Shown: positions 8,255 to 16,966 of the stretch, piece after piece
Numbering within the stretch: position 1 is the stretch's first letter
Layout of the letters: every line of letters starts with the position of its first letter
Assembly: GCA_039029195.1 (NCBI GenBank)
Contig: JBCCGR010000016.1
Coordinates: forward strand, 1 to 64,000
Origin: JBCCGR01 sp039029195
Lineage (GTDB): Bacteria > Pseudomonadota > Alphaproteobacteria > Rhizobiales > Rhizobiaceae
DNA: 64,000 bases
Direction of reading: 5' to 3'
The notes under the pieces: model-generated
What the model saw: the letters and a program-made list of their open reading frames with translations, nothing else
Told to the model about the DNA's origin: nothing
The model's database searches: none
Made by a program: the position numbers and the translations under genes

Positions 8255-8459
8255 GAAATCGGAATTTTTCGTTGAGCTGCGATTGGTGGTTACACAAGCA
8301 GATTTCCGCCTCGAGCCATTATCGGTACTTGCGAATCTCATTTGTTCGCACCAGGTTTGCGGTTCATCCGCATCCTTGGTTCGTGTGTATCAAGAATGAG
8401 AGTGATGCGGGGAACAACTGGAGCAAGGGCTTGCATGGAACTGTTGTAGGGCACTTGCG

Positions 8460-9326
8460 CTATTGTATCTCGTTACCCGAGTTAATCCTCTTCATGATTT
8501 CCGACAACCTCGACCATCCCTGCATGGTCATGGGTAATACCAGTGCGGCTTCTACAAACTCCCACGAATAGCTGACGATGGAGAAAATAGCTCCAGCTGT
8601 GATTGCTAAATTTGTGGCAGTGAACCAGAGATTAAAGAGCAGAAATGCTAACAGAACGGCGAAGATCGCCCCATAAACAAGTGCTTCATTGTCGGAGAGT
8701 TTGACTTCTGCTTCGCGAAGTAGGTTCAAGTGAGATAGAATGCTGCCTTTGGATTTTTCCTCAAGCACTGAAACCTGCAACTCTGTTTGCTGGTTATATT
8801 CAGCGTTGAGGCGAAAAAACCTGCGATGAAAAACAGCGTAGATGCCGATCATTGCTCCCGCTGCAACCATCGCAGCATATGCGAGGCTAGGGTGAAAGAA
8901 AAAAAGAACAAGAAACGATATGGCCAATTGAACAATTGAGTTCATCAAAGCCGGTACCTGTTCTTCGAGAAAATCCACCAGTTCGCGGGACATTCCCAAT
9001 TGAGCATTCTGTGTGGATACGGACTTTCTGGAAGATCTTGATATGAGTTCCTCGCCAAATTCAACACGGATAGTCCCATAAATCCGTGTATCGTATATAC
9101 GTCTGGCCACGCTTAGTAGAATCAAGACACCCAAGACGGCCCCAAGCCAGTAGAAGTCGGCCAGTTCCTTCTCCAAAAGTCCATCAATCGCAAAACCGAT
9201 GAATAGCGGTGTTAGGATCGAAAGAGCAGTTTCCGCAAGTGTAAGAAGCCAAGTAATACTGATCCTGGAAAAGTATTTTCCAAGCAAGGATTTAATCGTG
9301 AGTCGCTTCCCCTCAAACACTGACAT
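8460..9326 (-). CDS. Orphan ABC-transporter six-transmembrane domain protein (no ATPase domain)
   Basis: The 288-aa protein consists only of an exporter-type transmembrane domain: an ETALSILTPLFIGFAIDGLL helix pair, a middle pair around IVQLAISFLVLFFF and SLAYAAMVAAGAMIGIYAVF, and a final pair (AIFAVLLAFLLFNLW, AGAIFSIVSYSWEF). No Walker A, signature or Walker B motif follows, so it cannot hydrolyse ATP alone. It overlaps the end of the upstream RND pump gene by 14 bp, so it is translationally coupled and belongs to the efflux operon. Its role is unclear: it may be a modulator, or a relic of a full half-transporter. No ATPase gene lies nearby. Confidence 0.7.
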   Translation of the reverse strand: MSVFEGKRLTIKSLLGKYFSRISITWLLTLAETALSILTPLFIGFAIDGLLEKELADFYWLGAVLGVLILLSVARRIYDTRIYGTIRVEFGEELISRSSRKSVSTQNAQLGMSRELVDFLEEQVPALMNSIVQLAISFLVLFFFHPSLAYAAMVAAGAMIGIYAVFHRRFFRLNAEYNQQTELQVSVLEEKSKGSILSHLNLLREAEVKLSDNEALVYGAIFAVLLAFLLFNLWFTATNLAITAGAIFSIVSYSWEFVEAALVLPMTMQGWSRLSEIMKRINSGNEIQ

Positions 9327-12300
9327 GGACTTTTCTTGTTGCAGGCTGGCTGATTGATTTCACGTCTTCGGTGATAGCAATAAGAACAGGTACAAGGATC
9401 AGCATCAACGCGGTCGCAAATAGTTCTCCAAATGCCAGAGAAACTGCCGCCGGAATGAGGTACTGGGCCTGTTCGGAAGTTTCGAGAAGGAGTGGTGACA
9501 GACCAATTACGGTGGTCACAGTGGTGAGGAAGATCGCTCTGAACCTTCCCATGCCGGCATCATGCAAGGCGTCTGACACCGACAAGCCGCTATCGCGTGC
9601 CTGATTGTAACGGGTGATCAGTACAAGGCTGTCGTTTATAACCACGCCAGAAAGTGCCAGCATGCCAAAGAAGGAAAGAACTGACAGCGGCAACCCCATT
9701 AACAGGTGACCGAATGCTGCGCCAATGAAGCCAAACGGGACAATGGCCAAAATGATCAAAGGTTGCCAATAGGATTTCAGCGGCACTGCCATCAGGATAT
9801 AAATCAACACTGCGGCCAACAGCAGCGCTTGCAACATTCCTCCTTGTATCTCGCCGATCTCCTCGAGTTCTCCCGCGGGCTCCAGATGCACGCTCGGATA
9901 CTTTTGCGCCAGCAATGGAGAAAGATCTTCTTTGACGGATTGCCATACTTCTTCCGGGGCGACGATCCCGCGATTGATCGATGCTGCCAATGTGTTCACG
10001 CGCTTGCCATTCTGCCGATGAACATAGCCGGAAACATAATTGCCGCGCACTTCAGCAACGGACTGAAAGGGGATCCATTGCCCGCTCTTGCTGCGGAGCC
10101 AAGTCTTGTTCAGGTCGTCGATGGTATCCCGTGCAGTTAGTGGATTTTGAACGACGACCCTAACTTCGTTTCCAGTGCGCCTGATCTTCTGAACCTCGGC
10201 ACCGCCAAAGGCATTCCCGATTTGGGAGGCAAGTGTTGCCGTATCAAATCCCAAATTGCGAGCTTGCGGCTTTACGCTGATTTCGAGCTCGGGTTGTCCA
10301 GCTGCCAGAGTGTCGCGAATGTTGCTCACTCCGTTGATTCGACCAAGAAATGAGCGAAGCTCTTCACTTGCCCTTTTGAGCAGATCTGCATCCTTGGAAA
10401 ACAGCCTGATCTGGAACCCTCCACCAAGTTCATCATAGGCGCTGAATTGAAGTCTGGTGGAGCCCTCAATCCGACCGGTATTCCATTGCCATTCATAAAG
10501 AATATCCCATATGCCCAGTCCGGGTCGGTCTGGGACGGGAGTCAGTTCGGCATATAGCTGCGCGGAACTCGGATCTGTAATGATAAGAAACATAGACCGC
10601 ACGGGCTCTGTCTGCAGAGAGTGCCTGACCTTAAGATCGCTGCTGAGTTGCTTTCCAATAGCCTGAATGCGCTCAAGATTATTCTTGGTCAGTTGGAATG
10701 GTGCACGTGCGTCCATCTCAAGGTCTATGGTGATGATTTGACCAGGTACATCGGGGAAGAATACGGTCTTGATTTTGCCAAACGCCGTTAGCCCCAGACC
10801 GAAAACACCAATCGCAATGAATAGAATAAGTGTTGCATATCTGTGCCGAAGTGAACTCCTGAGCATGGGAGCATAAAAGCGGTTTCGAACCCGACTGAGC
10901 CAATTTCTGCAGGAGGTTTGTATTCTCGCCCACATTCGGGACAACAGGTACCTTGGTGCTGCATCAATGTTTGTGTGCGCAAGATGCGCGGGCAGTATCA
11001 ATTTGCTTTCTATCAACGAAAATACGAGCGCCAGTATGACAATCCCCGAAAACCCTGCCAGAACTTTGCCGAGAGGATTGTCCAAAAGGAGCATTGGGAA
11101 AAAGGCGGCAATGGTCGTCAGAACACCAAACACCGTTGCCACGGCCACTTTCTCTACCCCTTGTTCTGTGCTCTCAAGTGGTTGGGAGTTGTTGGTACGA
11201 CGTTCCTCGAAAACGCTTTCTCCAACGACGACAGCATCGTCGACCAGAATTCCCAAGACGATGATCAAACCGAACGTCGTGACGTCGTTCAGTGAGTAAT
11301 CAATCCATTTCGAACCCGCTACGGCCAATGCACCCATGACGGAAATCGGAATTCCCAGTGCCACCCAGAATGCCAATCGAACATTCAAAAACATGGACAG
11401 TACAAGTATGACCAGCAAAAGCCCCTGAAATCCGTTGGAGCCCAACATGTTCAAACGGTCTGCGATGTAGTTCGAACTGTCACCCCAAATAGTTACTTCG
11501 ATGTTTGAGGGGAGCTGCTGTTCGAATGAACGGACAACATCGTGGACTGCCTCTGAGACTTCCAGGATGTTGTCCTTTTGGCCAATCAAAACCTCCATGC
11601 CCGCAGTGGGCACGCCATTGAAACGAAACTGATACTCGCCCTCTTTAAAGGTGTCTTTGACGGACGCCAGGTCTCCGAGCTTGATGGATGTTCCATCGCT
11701 GTTTTCGATAATCGGAGTGTTTTTGTATTCCGTAACGAACTTGGCCCGATTGTCGGCTCGCAGCCTGATGGTACCTCCACCAGTTCGAAGAGTCCCGGAC
11801 CGGAAACTAAGGGAGCTTGCCCGAATTCTTTCTACAACACCATTTACGGTGAGATTGAATCTTTGCAGTTTCTGGGGTTCGACACTGATGCTCAGTTCGC
11901 GCTCGAACAGGCCCCAAACGTTCATGCGAGAGATTTCCGGTTGAGCGAGAAGTTCCTCCCTCAAACGTTCCGCCAGCCTTTGTAGTGTTAGCGGATCCGT
12001 GTCGCCGCTCAAATTAACGTACAGTGCCGGAAAATCGTATCCCGTATCCTGAATGACGGGTTGTCTCATTCCTGTCGGCAGGTCCGAAGTTCCTTCAATT
12101 CGTATACGGACTTTGTCGAGCAATTCCTGTAGATTTTTGCCACCAGCCTTGCGCACCGTGATGACAGAGTACTCGTCGCTAGACTGCGAAGAAATGCTGC
12201 GAACGCCCGCCAAACCCTCCAATGCCTTTTCAAGCTTTTGCGTGACCAATTCATCAACCTGAGCAGTTGATGCATTAGGATAGGTCGTAGAGATCGTGAT

Positions 12301-12435
12301 GCTCTCAGGCGGAATTCGAGGAAATCCTTCAATTCGGATGGTGAGTGCTGTCATGACCCCGAGAAACAGGATCAAAGCCATCGAAAGATTTGCGGCAACC
12401 GGATTGTGGATAAACCAACGGGTCAGATATCGCAT
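9313..12435 (-). CDS. RND-family efflux pump, inner-membrane subunit
   Basis: The 1040-aa protein has the AcrB/MexB-like HAE-type architecture: an N-terminal helix (NPVAANLSMALILFLGVM), two large periplasmic loops and two six-helix bundles. The proton-relay acidic pair is visible in GILVDDAVVVGESVFEE, and the second-half equivalent is LSGVVINDSLVLITRYN. Length is normal. It works with the membrane fusion protein encoded just upstream (3-bp gap) and with an outer-membrane channel not found in this window. The divergent TetR gene probably represses the set. Substrates cannot be predicted. Confidence 0.9.
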   Translation of the reverse strand: MRYLTRWFIHNPVAANLSMALILFLGVMTALTIRIEGFPRIPPESITISTTYPNASTAQVDELVTQKLEKALEGLAGVRSISSQSSDEYSVITVRKAGGKNLQELLDKVRIRIEGTSDLPTGMRQPVIQDTGYDFPALYVNLSGDTDPLTLQRLAERLREELLAQPEISRMNVWGLFERELSISVEPQKLQRFNLTVNGVVERIRASSLSFRSGTLRTGGGTIRLRADNRAKFVTEYKNTPIIENSDGTSIKLGDLASVKDTFKEGEYQFRFNGVPTAGMEVLIGQKDNILEVSEAVHDVVRSFEQQLPSNIEVTIWGDSSNYIADRLNMLGSNGFQGLLLVILVLSMFLNVRLAFWVALGIPISVMGALAVAGSKWIDYSLNDVTTFGLIIVLGILVDDAVVVGESVFEERRTNNSQPLESTEQGVEKVAVATVFGVLTTIAAFFPMLLLDNPLGKVLAGFSGIVILALVFSLIESKLILPAHLAHTNIDAAPRYLLSRMWARIQTSCRNWLSRVRNRFYAPMLRSSLRHRYATLILFIAIGVFGLGLTAFGKIKTVFFPDVPGQIITIDLEMDARAPFQLTKNNLERIQAIGKQLSSDLKVRHSLQTEPVRSMFLIITDPSSAQLYAELTPVPDRPGLGIWDILYEWQWNTGRIEGSTRLQFSAYDELGGGFQIRLFSKDADLLKRASEELRSFLGRINGVSNIRDTLAAGQPELEISVKPQARNLGFDTATLASQIGNAFGGAEVQKIRRTGNEVRVVVQNPLTARDTIDDLNKTWLRSKSGQWIPFQSVAEVRGNYVSGYVHRQNGKRVNTLAASINRGIVAPEEVWQSVKEDLSPLLAQKYPSVHLEPAGELEEIGEIQGGMLQALLLAAVLIYILMAVPLKSYWQPLIILAIVPFGFIGAAFGHLLMGLPLSVLSFFGMLALSGVVINDSLVLITRYNQARDSGLSVSDALHDAGMGRFRAIFLTTVTTVIGLSPLLLETSEQAQYLIPAAVSLAFGELFATALMLILVPVLIAITEDVKSISQPATRKVHVSV

Positions 12436-12438
12436 GGC

Positions 12439-13647
12439 TCATTCGCCCACGATATTTGGTTTGACCTGTTGTCCGGGCAGAAAAGAGGCCAGCGGAATTG
12501 TGGCGACACGCAACTCGGCAAGGTCTACCGGCGGAGAAACTATCACCCGGTCATGACGCCGAAAGAACACTCTTGGCTCGTACCGCTGCAGCCGGTTATC
12601 TTTGTTCAGATACCAGACGTAGCCATCCTGAGTCAGAGCCGAGGATGGAATGTCCACGCTATTTTCTATTTCCACACCTTCCAGAATTACTGAGACGAAA
12701 TCTCCTGACAGGATTGTCTTTTGGTTCGGCTCTTTGATCTCCAGGAACAGTTTGTACTGCCTAGTTTGTTCATCAAGAAATCCGCCGCCGCGTCTGACCT
12801 TAGCTTCGCCGACTTCTTCGCCGTCTTGATTCAGTATGCGGGCGGTTCGATTTTCGAGTGGTCGCTGGAGCAGTGCCCAGTCTCTTTGTCCAAGTTCAGC
12901 AATCAGCTCATATGCAGACCGGTCCACAAGCTTCAACAACCGGTCGCCTGGATTCACCGTCTGCCCGGGACTAACATGGCGTTCCGCAACGTAAGCATCA
13001 AACGGCGCGACAATCCTTGTATCCTCAAGTTGCTTCCTAGACGCCTTCACTCGGGCTTCTGCCGAAAGCACGGTGCTTTCGGCTATTTCCAACTGAGGAA
13101 CTTTCAGCGCCAGATCATTGGGCGGTTTTTGACGATTTCGCTCGAAGTCCTTTCGGGCAAGCAATGTTGCATTTTCGGCTTTAAGCAGTCCGAGTTTCGA
13201 TTCCTTCAGCATCAGTTCTGCGGCTGCGAATTCCGCGGAGATACGACTATTTTCGATTTCGATTAGCAAATCGCCCGCTTTGACCGGCTCGCCGGCCAAA
13301 GCGCGCTCGTGCAGTCTTACGATCTTTCCAGAAACCGAAGCGCTCAGCTCAGCTGACCATCTGGGGCGCACTTCCGAATAGGATCGAACTTCGGCCTTCT
13401 CGGTACTCGCAGAAACCTGCTTGACGGAAACGATCTGAAGTGACGGTGGAACAGTTGATTCATCGACATCAGCTGTGTCTTCCAATTGGCTCAATATAGT
13501 AAGTACGAAACCCAAAAGGACGAGGGATGCCAGCACCCACGGCCACTTACGTCCCGAAATCGCTTCCTCCTCGACCAAGTGTTCTGGAGTATCTTTTGGG
13601 GATAGGACCAATTCCTGATCCGTTTCTATCACCGGGTTCTTTGCCAT
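12439..13647 (-). CDS. RND efflux membrane fusion protein (HlyD/AcrA family)
   Basis: The protein is 402 aa from ATG 13647; an ATG at 13701 is possible but would overlap the operator palindrome. It has an N-terminal cytoplasmic stretch, one membrane anchor (WPWVLASLVLLGFVLTIL), a lipoyl-like half-motif (SVSGKIVRLHERALAGEPV), a coiled-coil hairpin with ASRKQLEDTRIVAPFDAYV, the second half-motif (SPGQTVNPGDRLLKL) and a beta-barrel. This is the standard periplasmic adaptor that couples the RND pump to an outer-membrane channel. It is the first gene of the operon; the pump starts 3 bp downstream. Confidence 0.85.
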   Translation of the reverse strand: MAKNPVIETDQELVLSPKDTPEHLVEEEAISGRKWPWVLASLVLLGFVLTILSQLEDTADVDESTVPPSLQIVSVKQVSASTEKAEVRSYSEVRPRWSAELSASVSGKIVRLHERALAGEPVKAGDLLIEIENSRISAEFAAAELMLKESKLGLLKAENATLLARKDFERNRQKPPNDLALKVPQLEIAESTVLSAEARVKASRKQLEDTRIVAPFDAYVAERHVSPGQTVNPGDRLLKLVDRSAYELIAELGQRDWALLQRPLENRTARILNQDGEEVGEAKVRRGGGFLDEQTRQYKLFLEIKEPNQKTILSGDFVSVILEGVEIENSVDIPSSALTQDGYVWYLNKDNRLQRYEPRVFFRRHDRVIVSPPVDLAELRVATIPLASFLPGQQVKPNIVGE

Positions 13648-13695
13648 GTCCTTGCATTCGATGAATGGAGCATTGGTAGTTGCGTTGACGATGTG

Positions 13696-13709
13696 AGACA
13701 TATATGTCT
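13696..13709. promoter_or_regulatory. Candidate TetR operator, perfect 14-bp palindrome
   Basis: AGACATATATGTCT is a perfect palindrome between the divergent adaptor and tetR genes. A further half-site, ATATGTCT, recurs at 13738-13745 at the tetR start. With starts at 13647 and 13740 the palindrome falls in the promoter zone of both genes, as expected for autoregulated TetR repressors. Confidence 0.6.
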
Positions 13710-13739
13710 TATAGCACTAATACAAGATATGAAACAGAT

Positions 13740-14303
13740 ATGTCTCGAAAAATAGATAAACGCATCGTCAGGTCCGAAGAAGCAATTCTCGAAGCTGGCA
13801 TCAGAGTTTTGTTAACCAACCGCAGTGCGAGTATGCTCGAGATCGCCGACGCTGCCGGGATAGGTCGAGCAACGCTTTATCGTCATTTCAACTCGCGGGA
13901 AGCGCTTGTTAAAAAATTGGCATTCAGTTGTTATGAGAACCTAAGTTCGGCCCTCTCTCCATATGCAAACCTCACTGGAAAGGCGGCAATCGAGAAGATT
14001 TTCGATATTGCAATGCCAATGGCGGACCGCTTCAATTTCTTGATTCGCCTTTGGTCATTCATCGAAGACGATGAAGAAGTTTTGGAAATTGAAAGACAGA
14101 CGCAGCGAGACATGGGTTATCTATTTGCGCAAGCAAAGCACAACGGCGAAATTGACAAATCGATACCTGATGTCTGGTTGACAGCCATTTTTGACAACAC
14201 TCTTTCAGCAGGGTGGGAGTTGATCGAAACTGACGAGGCCGACACAGATACGGCAACCCAACTCGCAAAGCGCAGTTTTTTTAAAGGGTGCGGCACTTCC
14301 TAA
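13740..14303 (+). CDS. TetR-family transcriptional regulator of the RND operon
   Basis: The protein is 187 aa from ATG 13740 (MSRKIDKRIVRSEEA). The ATG at 13704 would add 12 residues and overlap the opposite gene's possible start. The N-terminal TetR HTH is clear: ILEAGIRVLL, then MLEIADAAGIGRATLYRHFNSR. The C-terminal ligand domain is mostly helical and of normal size. Divergence from the efflux genes, with a palindrome in between, makes it very likely their repressor. Confidence 0.85.
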   Translation: MSRKIDKRIVRSEEAILEAGIRVLLTNRSASMLEIADAAGIGRATLYRHFNSREALVKKLAFSCYENLSSALSPYANLTGKAAIEKIFDIAMPMADRFNFLIRLWSFIEDDEEVLEIERQTQRDMGYLFAQAKHNGEIDKSIPDVWLTAIFDNTLSAGWELIETDEADTDTATQLAKRSFFKGCGTS

Positions 14304-14746
14304 CGTCAGCGCCAATACAAGAAACCGACTGCTCTTGACCGTTTTTTGATTCACGCTCCACCGGAACATATCGTGTGCAACTTTTTACGTGTTGTCCACA
14401 TTGCCGCTATTGACCCTTAACCCAAATCCGCAATTTTCCGGATTTACCAGTCTCAACCAAAAACGACATTATGTCGCTTTTCAATTCCCAGAACCGCAAT
14501 TTTTGCGGATTTCTGAGAGCCTAAGAAACGCGAGAAACTGCTAAAATTTGCGCGCCCTTTCTTGTGTCTTTGGGGCATGCGGAAATTGTGGAAATACTTC
14601 AACATTTCTACCAGTCGCAATCGCTCCACGCTGGCTGTACGCTTGCCAAACTGAATATCCGAACACACCGCAACCGATGTTAGAGGCGTTACTGAATTCG
14701 CCGTCGATTGATTCAGTTTTCCAATTGATGCGGAAGACTGACTACG
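14304..14746. other. Intergenic stretch with copy B of the three-hairpin repeat
   Basis: No gene is supported. The repeat at 14411-14513 is the main feature; the remainder up to the IS1182-like remnant has no recognisable coding content. Confidence 0.45.
14411..14513. repeat. Three-hairpin dispersed repeat, copy B
   Basis: Aligned with 4931-5033. Stem 1 here is AAATCCG/CGGATTT, in place of TCCGACA/TGTTGGA in copy A. Stem 2 is the same CGACATTATGTCG, and stem 3 is CCGCAA/TTGCGG with a mismatch further out. Spacer blocks CTCAACCAA and CAATTCCCA are conserved. The copy lies 230 bp before an IS1182-like transposase remnant, but copy A has no such neighbour. Confidence 0.65.
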
Positions 14747-15145
14747 ATGATGGATCCGTGACAGGTTGCGCACGGAGCGTTGTTCTGCGCGTTCTGGATT
14801 GAAGACTATGTGCCCGCGAACCAACCGTGGCGTTTGGTTGACCACCAGTGTGTTGATCTGACCGGTGTGCAACTTTTGTTGGTGCTGTACTACAGCGAAA
14901 ATGGCAGGCCATTGGGTGATCCCGAATTGATGATCCGTATGCTTTTGCAGGGTTATTGCAGGGGCATTCGCTCGGAGTGGCGGCTTTGCGAACAAGTTCA
15001 TCTCAATCTTGGGTATCGTTGGATTTGCGAGTTTAACGTCACCGATCCAGTGCTGGACCATACGACCCTTTCGAAGAACCGCTATGGCCGCTTTCGCGCC
15101 AGCGGCAACTTCCGACATCTGTCTGAGACAGTTTTGCAGTTCTGA
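14747..15145 (+). pseudogene. IS1182-family transposase remnant (N-terminal part)
   Basis: From ATG 14747 the frame reads MMDP, then an in-frame TGA at 14759, then QVAHGALFCAFWIEDYVP, DLTGV, DPELMIRMLLQGYCRGIRSE, RLCEQVHLNLGYRWICEF and DHTTLSKNRYGRFR. This follows the start of IS1182-like transposases (MMGxRQ..., LFYxFSLEDHVP, PELMIRMLLVGY, RRLCEEVHLNLAYRW) almost step by step. It stops at 15145, before the catalytic DDE core, so the copy is truncated and inactive. Confidence 0.75.
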
Positions 15146-15232
15146 TGACGAGGTAGTTGGGTTGTTTGACAGCTATCCAAATTTCATTTGGCTTTCTTAG
15201 TGCCAAGTCGACACATTTTCCCAAACGGTAAA

Positions 15233-15250
15233 CTACGCACAACTGCGTAG
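15233..15250. repeat. Short perfect hairpin upstream of the PAN-like gene
   Basis: CTACGCA (15233-15239) pairs with TGCGTAG (15244-15250) around a four-base loop. There is no T-run, so it is not a standard terminator; it could be an operator or an IS end. Confidence 0.35.
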
Positions 15251-15435
15251 AAATATACGCACGTGTACGAATGGCCAACAGCCAACAGGCAACTCAAGCT
15301 GCAAATCGGTAACGATGCGGCATTCCTGTTAACGCATCCATTTCGATCGTATCCTTCATGGAGCTATAGACGATGGGCAGCGAAGTTATCCCCGACACTC
15401 GACAATGCTTGGCTTCCACCAACGGGGGTCGTGCA

Positions 15436-16083
15436 ATGCATGGTCTTCTTGCTGTGTTTGCCAAACTTACAAAATTAGTTCGCGCAAGACATAAATACAT
15501 CTCTAAGCTAACCATTTCAGGCTCCGCTTTGATTGCGTTAATCGCAATTGCCAGCGGGCCGGCACAAGCGCAGGCAATTCAAGGTTACCAAATGGTACCC
15601 GGCGCCTTCATAAATGGTTCGGGAATTGGAGGTGCCGAAAAGGGACATACTGCATGGTCCTGCGCCGCCAGATGCAATAGGCATGAGCGCTGCCTTTCGT
15701 TCGAGATCACCGAGGGGTGGTGCTCCATCAATATGAGAAGCACACAAACCGACCCAAATATTTTATCCAGAAGTCCTAAATACAACTACTATGAGCGAAC
15801 CGGTGCATCATCAAATGTGACTCCTCCTGAACCGCAAGGATATGAAGCTCGCTGGCGAAAAATAGGTCCTGGACCGTCGTGGTCTTCCCAATGGACCCAC
15901 TATGGACCAAATTTTCAAGCGACCTACGGACGAAGGGTGTGTGGTCACGGCAACAATTGTGCCTGCGGAGCGCAAAGTTATTGCACCAGAGATGTAGGAC
16001 CCGTCGGGGCCGGCGAGACCGTTTTGTGGTGGCCACAAGGCTGCCAAAGTCCGGCTTGGACTTTAGTTTGTGAGGTCAGGTGA
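15436..16083 (+). CDS. Secreted PAN/Apple-like cysteine-rich protein
   Basis: The protein is 215 aa from ATG 15436, chosen for the GGGGGT 6 bp upstream; an ATG at 15373 is the longer alternative. After a basic N-terminus there is a hydrophobic segment (ALIALIAIASGPAQAQA) consistent with a signal peptide or anchor. The first mature domain contains SCAARCNRHERCLSFEI and WCSIN, the spacing typical of PAN/Apple folds that bind protein or carbohydrate. After a proline linker a second cysteine-rich segment (RVCGHGNNCACGAQSYC) forms a dense possible disulfide or metal cluster. It lies between two IS remnants, so it was possibly carried in with mobile DNA. The role is unknown. Confidence 0.6.
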   Translation: MHGLLAVFAKLTKLVRARHKYISKLTISGSALIALIAIASGPAQAQAIQGYQMVPGAFINGSGIGGAEKGHTAWSCAARCNRHERCLSFEITEGWCSINMRSTQTDPNILSRSPKYNYYERTGASSNVTPPEPQGYEARWRKIGPGPSWSSQWTHYGPNFQATYGRRVCGHGNNCACGAQSYCTRDVGPVGAGETVLWWPQGCQSPAWTLVCEVR

Positions 16084-16143
16084 GGTGATTAACACACACG
16101 GCGATGTTCTGTTCCCCAGATTGTATCCAATTATAAGTTAGCT

Positions 16144-16389
16144 TTATTCGCGTTGTGGTCCACTTGGACCGAGTAAAAATACACTTGGCTTGAACAAGTC
16201 GCAGATTTGAGCGAGCGCGTTGAACAAGTCCGAGAAGATGCGGGCGCCGATGCGCCCGAGATGTGCCCTTAGCTTTGAGCCCGTCGAAGGAGAGAGCTGA
16301 AGCTGCGCAGCCGCGGTCCCACCGCTATAGCGCTCGTTGATCAATCGCTGAAACCGAACTCGAAGTGCACCTGGAAAAGGTGCTGACAT
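16144..16389 (-). pseudogene. IS630-family transposase remnant with internal deletion
   Basis: The 81-aa frame from ATG 16389 begins MSAPFPGALRVRFQRLI with a GTAAAQLQLSPSTGSK helix, the N-terminal HTH of IS630-like transposases. It then passes directly into LRAHLGRIGARIFSDLF and ALAQICDLFKP, which resembles the extreme C-terminus of the same family. The whole DDE catalytic region is missing, so this is an internally deleted copy, the kind that can behave as a MITE if the ends survive. I could not identify matching terminal repeats by eye. Confidence 0.65.
16157..16170. repeat. 14-bp inverted repeat in the IS630 remnant
   Basis: GGTCCA (16157-16162) and TGGACC (16165-16170) flank CT. It lies in the 3' part of the remnant and may be coincidental or part of a terminal structure. 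Confidence 0.3.
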
Positions 16390-16468
16390 GATCCATTCCC
16401 CCAAAGGGCGTAAATCAAAAAAACTCACGAAGGGGAATCCCAGCGAGTCAGGTTTTATGCAGGGTGCT

Positions 16469-16966
16469 TTAGTCTTCGTTCAGAGGGAGCGGTAACAATT
16501 CTTTCTTACATTGATCGCAAAATGCAACCTTTGTGCGAGTATAAATGCGGCACCAAACACACATCCAACCATATCTGCCTGGATGCATTCGGTTATCTTC
16601 CGCAGCGTCCGGCTCTAACCGCATAAATATCTCCCAACGCAATTTCTCACTGAGAAAACGAAGTTCTGCGTCGACATCGTAAAGTTCACCATACGGCTCC
16701 CAAATTCGCCCCCTAATTTTTCTTGAGGGGCGGTTGAGGGAATCACTGACCCGATCGACGTCCAGGAGCGGCCAATTGTCGATCTCAAACCATTCTTGCG
16801 TGAATGCATCCCATTGATCCCAACTTCGGACTGAGTCGAAAGCGCTTTTCAGCTTCTTGTGATTTATATCCTTCTTGAACACAGCTAATCCAACTATCTT
16901 TATCCAATTGAGCTGACCGGACAGGTCTGATGCCAGAAGCCGCTTCAATTTTAACCATTGGGCCAC
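16469..16966 (-). CDS. Hypothetical protein with a C-terminal zinc-ribbon-like motif
   Basis: The protein is 165 aa from GTG 16966; a stop lies shortly upstream in frame, so this is the only reasonable start, although no clear RBS is present. The N-terminal 120 residues are charged and Trp-rich (SWDQWDAFTQEWFEIDNWPLL) without a recognised fold. Near the C-terminus CVWC, 11 residues, then CDQC gives a four-cysteine knuckle pair that should bind one zinc. It is followed by a short tail, LLPLPLNED. No signal peptide, so cytoplasmic. It sits between an IS630 remnant and the VWA operon. The family is not recognised. Confidence 0.45.
   Translation of the reverse strand: MAQWLKLKRLLASDLSGQLNWIKIVGLAVFKKDINHKKLKSAFDSVRSWDQWDAFTQEWFEIDNWPLLDVDRVSDSLNRPSRKIRGRIWEPYGELYDVDAELRFLSEKLRWEIFMRLEPDAAEDNRMHPGRYGWMCVWCRIYTRTKVAFCDQCKKELLPLPLNED

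Noticed and set aside
14453..15118. 221-aa minus-strand ORF opposite the IS1182 remnant
   Set aside because: Antisense to recognisable transposase residues; no supporting motif.
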